From NCBI RefSeq assembly GCF_025264685.1, contig NZ_CP073721.1, positions 2,533,001-2,597,000 of the forward strand: a stretch of 64,000 nucleotides of DNA. The letters are read 5' to 3'. The stretch comes from Dactylosporangium roseum (lineage in GTDB: Bacteria; Actinomycetota; Actinomycetes; Mycobacteriales; Micromonosporaceae). Shown piece by piece: positions 1-8,452 of the stretch. A program made the translations under genes and the position numbers. The notes under the pieces were generated by a model. It saw nothing but the letters and a program-made list of their open reading frames with translations, was not told the DNA's origin and made no database searches. Within the stretch, counting starts at the first letter, position 1. The number at the start of each line of letters is the position of its first letter.

Positions 1-23
1 GGACCCGCAGGAGGTTGAGGAAC

Positions 24-1553
24 GTGTCCATGCTTGGGCCGCGGCGTGCGCGTGGCGATGACACACTGTATGCCCGCGCGATGCCGGAGAAGGTCGAGCT
101 TTGCGAGACCTACGCCGTGGAACAGGAGATCTCCCGCAACCCGACCACCGAGCAGGTCGGGGACGGTAGCGGCCGGATCGAGATCACCGTTCCGTACGAC
201 GGGAGCCGGTTCTTCACGCGGCAGGCGGTGGCCGACGTGGAGCGGGTGCTCGGCCGGCGCGGCGGCGCGGGAGAGCATCGCGCGACGGTCGGACATCTGC
301 TGCTCGCCGACCACACGAACACGAACGGGCTGCGCGGCGCCATGCGCCACCACAGCCAGGCCGGCACCATCCCGGTGAGCGTGCCGGTGGCGAAGCACGA
401 CGGCAGTCTCGACCTGAGCGGCGACCGGCAGGCGTGCGTCATCGGCTACGACTACGGTCCGGACCACGCGCCGGTGTACCCGGTGCAGCTCGAGGTGTGG
501 CTCGACGACCCGGACAGTCTGACCGACGCGTTCGCGGGCGTGCGGACGCTGATGACCCGCGGCCGCGAGAATCCGTCGTGGCTCATCGAGCGGCTCCGGC
601 AGGAGGCGAGCTTCACCAGCAAGCTGCTGTTCACGTTCAAGGTCAAGGTGTCCCTGCCGGTCAAGAGCGGTTTTCAGCGGAAGATCGAACCCGTCGTCAA
701 GCACATGTCGGTCGAGTGGCCGACCCTGACGTCGATGCAGAGCACGGAGCTGTACGTCGGGGAGATCCCACCGGGTCCCGAGCCGCGGGTGCGGCAGGCG
801 GCGGTCCGCTACAACCCCGTGAAGAGCCGGCTGGAATGGACCGACGTCCCCACGTTCGAGGTGGTCGAGGACGGCGCTCCGAAGCGTGGTGAGGCCGGGA
901 CGCGGATCTTCCACAGCGTGGTGTGCGTGCTCGCGGTCGGCCACCCCGGCGAGCTGTTCGAGCAGGAACGGCTCGAGGTCAGCGCGCGCGTGGAGATCCC
1001 GAACTACCTGCTCTCCGGCCTGGAGGCACGCTCCTACGACGCGACCGGACGGCCGCAGGTCAGGCAGCCGGAGCACGTCACGAAGCTGAACCTCCGCACG
1101 ATGGTCTACCCGGCCGACATCTTCGCCGGGCGGACGTTCTCGCCGTACCAGCAGTTCGTCTTCGACGACATCATCCCCGACGAGATGCGTATCACCGACA
1201 TCGTCACGGTGCTGCGCAACTCGAAGTTCACGGTGGAGAACCCGCGGCCGCAGACGCCACAGGATCCCCTGGCACCGATGTGGCTGGTCCTGGCACACCG
1301 CAGCCAGGGCCCCGACGATCTGGACCTGCTGGTCGCGGTCGAGGGCAAGCGGGCCATCCTGGACCGCGAGCACATCACGTCCTCCAGCGTGAAGCTCAAG
1401 GGCAGTGCCGAGAGCGGCCAGCTCAAGGTGTCGGTGCTCGGCACGCTGCCGCGCGACCACCGCGAGCTCACCCGCGAGATGAACGCGTTCCAGCAGAAGC
1501 TGCGCGAACGCTTCCGTTTCCACCAGATGTCGAGGGAAGTCGGTGCCTCATGA
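24..1553 (+). CDS. Protein of unknown family, first visible gene of a CHAT-protease operon
   Basis: About 509 residues, soluble, with no signal peptide or membrane segment. I do not recognise the family. The GTG at 24 is chosen because AGGAGG at 9-14 sits nine bases upstream; ATG 30 and ATG 81 are alternatives. The C-terminal part (about residues 380-500) lines up by eye with residues 480-590 of the next gene: both contain an (I)(I/V)PD(E/H) start, a strand-rich middle beginning W(L/D)(V/I)A and an ending rich in VK.G. This suggests two related beta-rich modules, which is inference from reading and not an alignment score. Its stop overlaps the next start (ATGA at 1550), so it is probably translationally coupled to the zinc-module and CHAT genes. 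More genes of the operon may lie upstream of the window. Confidence 0.8.
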   Translation: MSMLGPRRARGDDTLYARAMPEKVELCETYAVEQEISRNPTTEQVGDGSGRIEITVPYDGSRFFTRQAVADVERVLGRRGGAGEHRATVGHLLLADHTNTNGLRGAMRHHSQAGTIPVSVPVAKHDGSLDLSGDRQACVIGYDYGPDHAPVYPVQLEVWLDDPDSLTDAFAGVRTLMTRGRENPSWLIERLRQEASFTSKLLFTFKVKVSLPVKSGFQRKIEPVVKHMSVEWPTLTSMQSTELYVGEIPPGPEPRVRQAAVRYNPVKSRLEWTDVPTFEVVEDGAPKRGEAGTRIFHSVVCVLAVGHPGELFEQERLEVSARVEIPNYLLSGLEARSYDATGRPQVRQPEHVTKLNLRTMVYPADIFAGRTFSPYQQFVFDDIIPDEMRITDIVTVLRNSKFTVENPRPQTPQDPLAPMWLVLAHRSQGPDDLDLLVAVEGKRAILDREHITSSSVKLKGSAESGQLKVSVLGTLPRDHRELTREMNAFQQKLRERFRFHQMSREVGAS

Positions 1554-3766
1554 CCGGGGTCCTGGTGAACCGAGCGCCGCGCGTGCGCTGCTACGAATGC
1601 GGCTCCGAGACCGTCTTCTCGGTCTGCCACCACTGCCAGCGGCCGATGTGCCGGCAGCACAGCCCCCTCGTCTTCCGGCAAGGCGGCGCCCGGGGCCCGG
1701 CCCTGGGTGACGCGATCGAGGAGGCGAGGCCGATCAGCAAGGAGCTCGCCGGGTTGCGGCTGGGTGGCCTGCGCGAGGCCGTCCATCACTGCAAGGACCA
1801 CGACCACCTGGTCCGCGGCTTCCCGCTGCCCTGGGTCGCGGCCGGCGCCGGCAGCTTCGCGCTCGGCTTCCTGCTGCTGTTCGCCTCCGTGGCCACCGGC
1901 CTGGTGCTGATGCTGATCGGCGCGGCTCTGACCGGCGGCGCGCTGCTCGTGCACCGGATGCAGGCCGAGCGCACCGTCCGGCCGCCGTTGCCGCTCGTTC
2001 CGCAGGTGAACGCGGTCGACATGCTCGAACGGCTCACCGGCTACGTCCGGCTTGAGCACGGGGAGTACACGAGCACCGTGGACTCCCTCGACGGCGAGAT
2101 GAAGGTCAACCTGTCAGCCAACGACGGCCACCTGGTGCTGCGCGCCTACCGCAAGAAGTTCGCCGTGCCGGAGTCCGATCCGGTGCCGTTCTCCGCCGGA
2201 TACCTGATGGTGCGCGGCGACGTCGGCCTCGCGTTCCGTGCCGGACCGGTGCCGCTTCTCCCCGGCGGCACCGGCATCGTGCTCGGCGGCGACTCCGCGG
2301 ACGCGCACGAGCTGTTCCCCGACGACCCCGAGCTGCCACAGCGCGAGTCCAACCTCGTCATCGGCTACGAGGTGCAGGACGACCGCAGCCCTCGGGAGAT
2401 TCCCCTGTGGATCGTCCCGTCGCTGGTGCCGTCCTCGGACCGCCGGAGCCTCGAGATCGACCTGCACTGGAACGATCTCGGTGCCGACGGCCAGCGGCTC
2501 GGGCTCGCCATGTTCGACCTCGTGGCGCTGGAGGTGCCGGCGAGCTGGGGCAGTGTGGAGAGCTTCGCTCCCGGCCGGGTCGAGATCGGCCGGTCCGCGG
2601 GCCGGCGGATCATCCGATGGAAGCAGCTCAAGCCGGACGTGAAGGGGGCGCGGAGCCTCACGTTGAAGCTGCGCTTCGAGCGGCCCATCACCGAGGTCTC
2701 CGAGTCGGCCGGGCCCGCCGCCGGCGACTTCACCGGGCCTGACGACGGCACCCGGACCAGGCTCACGCTCGCCGGGACCCTGGAGGCCACGTTCAACGGC
2801 CTGCTGTCCGGAGTGAAGGGCGTCGGCTTCTTCCTGCCGGGTGGCGGAACGGGCCATCCGCCGCCGACGACGACGCGCACGAAGGTGGCCGTCGGCTTCG
2901 ACGTCAGTCTCCGCTCGATTCGCTACCAGGACGAGCGGGTGGTGCCGGACGAGCACGACGAGGACGACCTCAGGCACGGCCGCCACCGGGTCGACGAGTT
3001 TCGCGGGATCGTGCCGGACCATCGCATCGTCGCGGAGCTGACCAACGCGATCAGCGCGGACGGCTACTACGTCAAGAGCGTCGTGGAGCATCAGCCGTAC
3101 CGCGACGACGGCCGGCCGGGTGTGGTCAACCGCGTGTGGGACATCGCGGGCCGGCTCTACGTCGGACTGTTCCCGGTGGACTTCGACATCAGCCTGCGTG
3201 GCGACGAGATCGCCATGGCCGGCGGGTTTTCCGGCATGACGGTCGCGCAGGTCACCGTCAAGGGTGCGTACGCGAGGGGGACCCTGGTCGACAGGCGGAG
3301 CCCCTTCGAGGACACCGGCAGCCCGGCCGACCTCTCGTCGGCGACGATCGAGGCGGACCGGCAGGGTGACGAGCTGCTGCGGAGGATCGAGGACACGTGG
3401 ACCGGCCTGCACGACCGGGTGACGCAGGTGTTGTCCGCGCGCGCCGACCGGACCGGCGGCGGGCGGTCGCTTCCCGGGCCGGCGGGACACGTCGTGCACG
3501 GCCAGGTGCTCGAACCGGACGCGGCACGGCTGCCGGACGACGTCGTGACGGTGGCGGCGGTCACGGTGCCGGCACCGCGCGAGACGCCCGACGAGAGCGT
3601 TCCCGCGCCTCCGTCCAACGGATTCGCGGGCCGGTTGGCGGATCTGCGGCGGCAGCGGGAGGCCGCCGACGACGCGGTGATCACGGGCCGGATCTCGGAC
3701 GAGACCTACGGCCGGATCGTCGCTCGGATCGATGCGGAAATCAACGAGCTGGGGGCAGCGTCATGA
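1550..3766 (+). CDS. Membrane-anchored zinc-module protein of the CHAT operon
   Basis: 738 residues. The N-terminus has a B-box-like metal site: C14-x2-C17, then C26-x2-C29-x4-C34-x2-H37, followed by HHC(79-81) and H84/H86. Two hydrophobic segments (about 93-113 and 115-135) form a membrane hairpin. A large strand-rich region of unknown family follows, part of which (about 480-590) resembles the C-terminus of the preceding gene. The tail (from about 680) is charged and probably helical. The start ATG at 1550 overlaps the previous stop (ATGA), and the stop overlaps the next start in the same way. A role as the membrane sensor or scaffold of the CHAT protease is inference from the operon; the sequence itself shows only the zinc ligands and the hairpin. 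Confidence 0.82.
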   Translation: MTGVLVNRAPRVRCYECGSETVFSVCHHCQRPMCRQHSPLVFRQGGARGPALGDAIEEARPISKELAGLRLGGLREAVHHCKDHDHLVRGFPLPWVAAGAGSFALGFLLLFASVATGLVLMLIGAALTGGALLVHRMQAERTVRPPLPLVPQVNAVDMLERLTGYVRLEHGEYTSTVDSLDGEMKVNLSANDGHLVLRAYRKKFAVPESDPVPFSAGYLMVRGDVGLAFRAGPVPLLPGGTGIVLGGDSADAHELFPDDPELPQRESNLVIGYEVQDDRSPREIPLWIVPSLVPSSDRRSLEIDLHWNDLGADGQRLGLAMFDLVALEVPASWGSVESFAPGRVEIGRSAGRRIIRWKQLKPDVKGARSLTLKLRFERPITEVSESAGPAAGDFTGPDDGTRTRLTLAGTLEATFNGLLSGVKGVGFFLPGGGTGHPPPTTTRTKVAVGFDVSLRSIRYQDERVVPDEHDEDDLRHGRHRVDEFRGIVPDHRIVAELTNAISADGYYVKSVVEHQPYRDDGRPGVVNRVWDIAGRLYVGLFPVDFDISLRGDEIAMAGGFSGMTVAQVTVKGAYARGTLVDRRSPFEDTGSPADLSSATIEADRQGDELLRRIEDTWTGLHDRVTQVLSARADRTGGGRSLPGPAGHVVHGQVLEPDAARLPDDVVTVAAVTVPAPRETPDESVPAPPSNGFAGRLADLRRQREAADDAVITGRISDETYGRIVARIDAEINELGAAS

Positions 3767-4146
3767 ACGTCAACTGCGGGATCAACGGCGAGTCCCGGCA
3801 CGTGAGTCAGATCTTCCTGTGCCACCACTGCGGGATGCCGGTGTGCGCAGAGCACGGCTGGGTGGTCGTGTCCGACGACGCGTTCGCCGGCACCGCGGCG
3901 GCACCGTCGGCGCTGCCGGTTCCACCGGTTCGACCGGTTCCACCGGTTCCGCCTGGCCCGCCCGCCAATCCCGCTCCGGCGCCGCCGCCGGAGCCGGCGC
4001 TGCGGATCGCCGCGACCGTACCGAGGCCGGCGATGCATTGTCGTGACTGCGTGGACCGGTTCCACAAAGGGGCGCCGAAGCGCCACGGCTGGGCCGACCC
4101 GCGTCCGCAGGTCGTCGGCCGGCCCGGTCCGGTGGGCAGACCATGA
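3763..4146 (+). CDS. Small proline-rich zinc-module protein of the CHAT operon
   Basis: 127 residues. It carries the same cysteine/histidine core as the preceding gene, CHHCxxPxCxxH (C20, C23, C28, H31), with a further Cys at 5 and a second half-site C93-x2-C96-x4-H101 near the C-terminus. Between the two halves is a proline-rich linker (about 51-78) encoded partly by a 9-bp tandem repeat. The duplicated zinc motif in adjacent genes suggests a shared partner or dimerisation surface; an adaptor between the membrane protein and the protease would fit but is inference. It overlaps both neighbours by ATGA. The family is not known to me. Confidence 0.8.
   Translation: MNVNCGINGESRHVSQIFLCHHCGMPVCAEHGWVVVSDDAFAGTAAAPSALPVPPVRPVPPVPPGPPANPAPAPPPEPALRIAATVPRPAMHCRDCVDRFHKGAPKRHGWADPRPQVVGRPGPVGRP
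3916..3951 (+). repeat. 4 x 9-bp tandem repeat in the proline-rich linker
   Basis: Four consecutive 9-mers of the form CCGGTTCSR (CCGGTTCCA, CCGGTTCGA, CCGGTTCCA, CCGGTTCCG). They encode the PVP-type linker of the small zinc-module protein, and the linker length could vary between strains by slippage. Confidence 0.85.
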
Positions 4147-5420
4147 TCGAAGTGTCCGTCGCACCCGGCGACGTCGTGGTCGGCCAGGCGTCGTCGTTGG
4201 CGATCCGGTTCCGCAACCCGGGCCCCGGCCCGTGCTTTAACGTCGTGTTCAAGCCTCGGCTGCCGCCCGGCCTCGTGCTCGTGCGAGGCTCCGGCCAGGT
4301 GGACATCCCGGCCCTCCCCGCCGGGCACACGCACACGCACACGATCTCCGTCGAGGCGCGCCGGCCCGGCCCGTTCGAGCTGACCAGCATCAACTTCTCC
4401 TACCGCGACGAGAACGACCTGCCGGTCCGGGTCACCGACTTCCGCGCCGGCCTGGTGGCGAAGCCGGCGCCGCCACCGGTGCTGATCAGGCAGCCCACCG
4501 GCCGCCTGCGGGTCGAGTGCGAAGACGGCGAGCTGGACCTCGGCGCCTGGGACCTGCTGCGGATCAGGGTCTCCAACGGCACCGGCGTCCCGCTCGACGA
4601 CGTCACCGTGGCGGTGGAGGGTCCGTTCGCGACCGACGGCAAACGCTCCAGGATCACGACCCTCGACGACGGCACGACCGCGAGGTACTCGTTCCACGTG
4701 AACGCCGCCGAAGGGGGCCAGCACGTGCCGGTCACGGTCCGCACCACCTACCGCTATCGCGACCTCGGCGGCGAGATCCGCACCCGCACCCAGCAGGACG
4801 ACGTCAACATCGCCGTTCGCGCCGTCGAACCTCGTCGCGACCCGACGTCCGGCGAACAGATCGTCCTGTACCTGGCCGCGAGCCCGCGCGACATGTCACC
4901 GCTGCGGTCGGACCTGGAGATGCGCAAGGTCAAGGAGAAACTGCAACTCAGCCGGCAGCGCGAGCAGTACCGCATCGAGCTGTGCCCCGCGTCCCGCTTC
5001 GACGACATCAGCCAGGCCCTGATCGACTACGAACCGCACGTGGTCCACTTCTCCGGCCACGGTGACGCCGGGGGCAACCTGTGCGTCGAGGACGAATACG
5101 GCTATCGGGACTCGATCACCCCCGAGGGCCTGGCCGAACTGTTCGGCCAGCACCGCGCCACGATCCGCTGTGTGGTCGTGAACGCGTGCCACTCGATCCA
5201 CCTGGCCAAGATCCTGTCCACCCGGATCGACCACGTCGTCGGCATGCGCTACCAGATCGGCGACGAGGCCGCGATCCAGTTCAGCGTCGGGTTCTACCAG
5301 GCGCTGTTCGCCGGCTGGTCCGTGCCGGACGCCTTCGCGCGGGGCCGCGCGCACATCCGCTCCCGACCGGCGCTCGAACAGCAGCACCTGACCCCCCTGC
5401 TGTTCCCGCCCGGCCCGTAG
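4143..5420 (+). CDS. CHAT-domain (caspase-like) protease with N-terminal Ig-like domains
   Basis: 425 residues. The C-terminal half (about 240-425) is a CHAT peptidase domain: it opens with VLYLAASP, carries the catalytic-type histidine in HFSGHGD (H306) and the cysteine in VNACHS (C349). Known CHAT proteases (separase/caspase clan) cleave partner proteins in bacterial immunity and programmed cell death. The N-terminal 220 residues look like two CARDB/DUF11-type Ig-like folds (the RNPGPGPC and RVSNGTGVP stretches), a plausible recognition module. It is the last gene of a four-gene ATGA-overlapped operon, so it is probably the effector. The substrate is unknown. The dyad is intact, so an active enzyme is expected. 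Confidence 0.88.
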   Translation: MIEVSVAPGDVVVGQASSLAIRFRNPGPGPCFNVVFKPRLPPGLVLVRGSGQVDIPALPAGHTHTHTISVEARRPGPFELTSINFSYRDENDLPVRVTDFRAGLVAKPAPPPVLIRQPTGRLRVECEDGELDLGAWDLLRIRVSNGTGVPLDDVTVAVEGPFATDGKRSRITTLDDGTTARYSFHVNAAEGGQHVPVTVRTTYRYRDLGGEIRTRTQQDDVNIAVRAVEPRRDPTSGEQIVLYLAASPRDMSPLRSDLEMRKVKEKLQLSRQREQYRIELCPASRFDDISQALIDYEPHVVHFSGHGDAGGNLCVEDEYGYRDSITPEGLAELFGQHRATIRCVVVNACHSIHLAKILSTRIDHVVGMRYQIGDEAAIQFSVGFYQALFAGWSVPDAFARGRAHIRSRPALEQQHLTPLLFPPGP

Positions 5421-5726
5421 CGCCACGAGGGCCGACCCGCGCCGGCATCCGCCGTCGGCACGGGCGCGCGGCCGTCGCGAGCGGCGGGGGTGACGCCCGG
5501 CCGGGTCGCGGAGCGGTTGAACGCCCGCTGACCGCCGGTGGTCGCCGCCGCCCGGCCGGCGGGAGCGCCGGGCGGCGTGACGATCGGACGCCGGCGGTGC
5601 GGATCAGAGGACCCGGCACGACGGTGATGAAGATTTTCTACGCCACATGGCAACGAAGTGCAAGGGATTGACGGCAAGGATTCATGGAGCCACGCTGTGC
5701 GTAACCATGTACAGTCAGGAGGTTCG
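5421..5726. other. Intergenic region after the CHAT operon
   Basis: Contains one GC-rich hairpin (5546-5577) and, from about 5620, a less GC-rich stretch leading to the amidase gene. That stretch should hold its promoter, but I cannot pick a convincing -35/-10 pair. I see no gene. Confidence 0.6.
5546..5577 (+). terminator. Hairpin, possible terminator of the CHAT operon
   Basis: An 11-bp perfect stem (CGCCGCCCGGC / GCCGGGCGGCG) with a 10-nt loop, 125 nt after the CHAT stop. It has no U tract, as is usual for actinobacterial terminators. Confidence 0.5.
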
Positions 5727-7721
5727 ATGCGTTTACGTCGCAACTCCCTCACCACCATCGCCCTTCTCACCACCACCACCACCACCGTCGTCGCGTCGCT
5801 GGGCGCCGCGGCCCTCACCGCCGGCACCGCGTCGGCGGCCGGGCCGGACGGCCGCCAGGCCGACTACGCCGCGGCGTCCGCCGCCTCCGGCGTGCCGCTG
5901 AGCATCCTGCTCGGCGTCTCCTACCTGGAGTCACGGTGGGACACCAACCGGGGCGCGCCCAGCACCGGCGCGGGCTTCGGGCCGATGCACCTGACCGACG
6001 CGGCCGCCCTCGCGGCGACGGCGCAGCACCACGACGACCCCTCCGAGGACCCGCGCGGCGACGGCGCGCGCGGCACGAAGGCCGGCCGGCGGGCCGGCAC
6101 GACCACCGCGGGCGGGCCGGCGCTGCAGACGCTCGACCGGGCCGCGGCGCTCACCGGCGCGGCCAAGGAGACCCTGCGCACCGACCCTGCGGCCAACATC
6201 CGCGGCGGTGCCGCGCTGCTCGCCGCCTACCAGCGCGAGGCCGGCGGCCCGGCCGGCGCCGGCAGCGATCCCGCCGGCTGGTACGGCGCGGTGGCGCGCT
6301 ACAGCGGCGCCGAGACCACCGACGCCGCGGCCGCGTTCGCCGACGAGGTCTACGCGACCCTGCGCGACGGTGCCGCCCGCACCACCGACGACGGCCACCC
6401 GGTGACACTCGCCGCGCAGCCCGGCATCCACCCGGTCAGGACCTGGCTGGACCGCCTCGGCCTGCGCAAGCCGCCGGCCCGCCCGGACGGCCTGGAGTGC
6501 CCGGCCGACATCTCGTGCGAGTGGATTCCCGCGCCCTACGAGCAGTACGGCCCCGACGCCGGCGACTACGGCAACCACGACCTGAGCGACCGGCCGGGCC
6601 GGCAGCGGATCGAGTACATCGTCATCCACGACACCGAGACCAGCTACGCCGGCACGATCGGCCTCGTGCAGGATCCGACGTACGTGAGCTGGCACTACAC
6701 GCTGCGTTCGGTCGACGGGCACGTCGCGCAGCACGTGAAGACCAAGGACGTCGCGTGGCAGGCCGGCAACTGGTACGTCAACGCGAAGTCGGTCGGCCTC
6801 GAGCACGAGGGCTACGCGGCGCAGCAGGGCGCCTGGTACACCGAGGCGATGTACCGGTCGTCGGCGAAGCTGGTCCGCTACCTGGCGCAGCGGCTGTCGA
6901 TCCCGCTGGACCGCAACCACATCATCGGGCACGACAACGTCCCCGGCACCGTCCCCTCGACGGTGCGGGGCATGCACTGGGACCCCGGTCCGTACTGGGA
7001 CTGGAGCCACTACTTCGACCTGCTGCACGCGCCGTTCACCCAGTTCGGCACCGACCGGACCGGCCTGGTGACGATCGACCCCGACTACGCGACCAACCAG
7101 CCGCGGTTCACCGGCTGCACCGGCGCGGCGACGAACCCGTGCCCGCCGCACGGCTCGTCGTCGGTGATCCTGCGCACCGCGCCGGACGCCGGCGCTCCGC
7201 TGCTGAGCGACGTGGGCCTGAACCCGGCCGGCGGGCCGGCCACGATGGAGATCGCCGACCACGGGGCCCGCGCCGCGGCCGGGCAGACCTACGCGGTCGC
7301 CGACCGGCAGGGCGACTGGACGGCGATCTGGTACCTCGGCCAGAAGGGGTGGTTCCACAACCCGCGCTCCAAGCCGGCCGCGAAGTGGTCGACCGGGTTC
7401 GTCGTGGTCCCCAAGCCCGGCAAGGCGACCGTCCCGGTCTACGGGCGGGCCTACCCCGAGCGGGCCGCGTATCCGCCCGGCGTGCCCTACCAGGCGATCA
7501 CGCCGCTGCAGTACACCTTCGCCGCCGGCCAGCGGTACGCCATGGGCACCATCGTCCCGGGCGAGTACTACCGGGCGGTGACGTTCGACGGCTCCGCGCC
7601 GGGTGACTGGACGGTGGTCCGTGGCCAGACGAAGTACGCGCAGGTCCAGTTCGGCCACCGGATCATGTACGTGAACCTCGACGACGTGCAGATCCTGCCG
7701 TCGTTCGTGCCCGGGCCCTGA
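5727..7721 (+). CDS. Secreted N-acetylmuramoyl-L-alanine amidase with transglycosylase-like N-domain
   Basis: 664 residues. ATG 5727 follows AGGAGG (5717-5722) and begins a signal peptide (Arg-rich, then a Leu/Thr-rich core, cleavage near TASA-A). Residues 45-215 resemble a lytic-transglycosylase (SLT-like) fold, with E68 in YLESRW at the catalytic-glutamate position. Residues 295-435 are an Amidase_2/PGRP-type domain; the likely zinc ligands are H301 (VIHDTE), H402 (GHDN) and D419 (WDPG). The C-terminal 230 residues look like SH3-type wall-binding repeats. The enzyme should cut peptidoglycan outside the cell, at the glycan strand, the stem peptide or both. A stem-loop terminator follows directly. 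An upstream in-frame ATG at 5658 lacks a ribosome site and would precede the signal peptide. Confidence 0.88.
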   Translation: MRLRRNSLTTIALLTTTTTTVVASLGAAALTAGTASAAGPDGRQADYAAASAASGVPLSILLGVSYLESRWDTNRGAPSTGAGFGPMHLTDAAALAATAQHHDDPSEDPRGDGARGTKAGRRAGTTTAGGPALQTLDRAAALTGAAKETLRTDPAANIRGGAALLAAYQREAGGPAGAGSDPAGWYGAVARYSGAETTDAAAAFADEVYATLRDGAARTTDDGHPVTLAAQPGIHPVRTWLDRLGLRKPPARPDGLECPADISCEWIPAPYEQYGPDAGDYGNHDLSDRPGRQRIEYIVIHDTETSYAGTIGLVQDPTYVSWHYTLRSVDGHVAQHVKTKDVAWQAGNWYVNAKSVGLEHEGYAAQQGAWYTEAMYRSSAKLVRYLAQRLSIPLDRNHIIGHDNVPGTVPSTVRGMHWDPGPYWDWSHYFDLLHAPFTQFGTDRTGLVTIDPDYATNQPRFTGCTGAATNPCPPHGSSSVILRTAPDAGAPLLSDVGLNPAGGPATMEIADHGARAAAGQTYAVADRQGDWTAIWYLGQKGWFHNPRSKPAAKWSTGFVVVPKPGKATVPVYGRAYPERAAYPPGVPYQAITPLQYTFAAGQRYAMGTIVPGEYYRAVTFDGSAPGDWTVVRGQTKYAQVQFGHRIMYVNLDDVQILPSFVPGP

Positions 7722-7731
7722 TCCGGCGCGG

Positions 7732-7773
7732 ACCGCGGTCCGGGGGTGTCCGGCGACACCCCCGGACCGCGGT
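7732..7773 (+). terminator. Terminator after the amidase gene
   Basis: A perfect 19-bp inverted repeat (7732-7750 / 7755-7773) with a CGGC tetraloop, 10 nt after the stop codon. Confidence 0.85.
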
Positions 7774-7898
7774 TACCCGTCCGTGCCGGTGTCGGGGCCG
7801 TGACAGCGCGGCCTTGACGCGGTTGCCGATCATGGGATGACCGGATGGCTCCGTGCCCGCGACGCCGTCCCACCCCTGACGGAAAGGATCATCACGTG

Positions 7899-8258
7899 AT
7901 GCGTGCTGCGCGTACGGCCGTTGCGGTCACGATTTTCGGCATCGTCGGCGCGGGTCTTGCGGCCTGTAGCTCACAGGCCGACCAACTGGAGAGCCAGCTC
8001 CGCAAGGCGGGCTACACGGACGTCGACGCCGAGGCCGACTACGACTCGAAGTACAACTCGAAAAAGAAGAAGAACGAGAAGAAGCTCGACGACTACGAGG
8101 CGACGGCGAAGGCCGGAAGCTGCACCGTCGAGGTGGAGCAGGATCCCGGCAGCAAGGACTGGGTCGTCGAGACCGCCAACGGCAAGGACGTCAACTTCCG
8201 GAACATGACGGCCGCGGCGCTCGTCGCGGAGCTGGGCAAGCAGGGTGTGCGGTGCTGA
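7899..8258 (+). CDS. Small lipoprotein
   Basis: 119 residues. It has a lipoprotein signal peptide with lipobox LAAC, predicting lipidation and anchoring on the outer face of the membrane. The mature part is charged, with a Lys-rich patch (SKKKKNEKK) and a single further Cys pair (one internal, one C-terminal) that could form a disulfide. GGAAAGG at 7881-7887 serves either ATG 7899 or the in-frame GTG 7896. The family is not recognised. It stands alone after a strong terminator. Confidence 0.75.
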   Translation: MRAARTAVAVTIFGIVGAGLAACSSQADQLESQLRKAGYTDVDAEADYDSKYNSKKKKNEKKLDDYEATAKAGSCTVEVEQDPGSKDWVVETANGKDVNFRNMTAAALVAELGKQGVRC

Positions 8259-8351
8259 GCGGACCGTCCGCCACCGCCGGGCGGTCTGTTCGTAAGAAAC
8301 CTTCGACGGTGCGCCAATGGTTGAAAGGTATCGACATCGACGCGATGCCGG

Positions 8352-8357
8352 TATAGA
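8352..8357 (+). promoter_or_regulatory. Possible -10 element upstream of the C39-like peptidase
   Basis: TATAGA about 95 nt before the ATG. TCGACA at 8331-8336 could be a -35 element, but the 15-bp spacing is short, so the assignment is weak. Confidence 0.3.
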
Positions 8358-8452
8358 GTGCCGTCCATCCGTCGGCCGTCCGCCCGGGCCGGCCGCCGGC
8401 GCGCACGCGACGGCGGACCGCCGGGGCGTCGCGACCTTCACCCGGAGGGCAC

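Noticed and set aside
1106..2059. Long minus-strand frames opposite genes 1 and 2
   Set aside because: Antisense shadows in GC-rich coding DNA, with low-complexity composition and no ribosome sites.
923..3766. A 947-residue frame for the zinc-module membrane protein
   Set aside because: The part before 1550 is an out-of-frame reading of gene 1; the CxxC module and the ATGA overlap place the start at 1550.
7845..7898. Upstream in-frame ATG for the lipoprotein
   Set aside because: It would place 18 residues before the lipoprotein signal; GGAAAGG is positioned for 7896/7899.
8321..8357. TTGAAA / TATAGA promoter for the C39-like gene
   Set aside because: The spacer would be 25 bp. The same TTGAAAG string near 11023 made it look like a shared motif, but nothing else around it matches.
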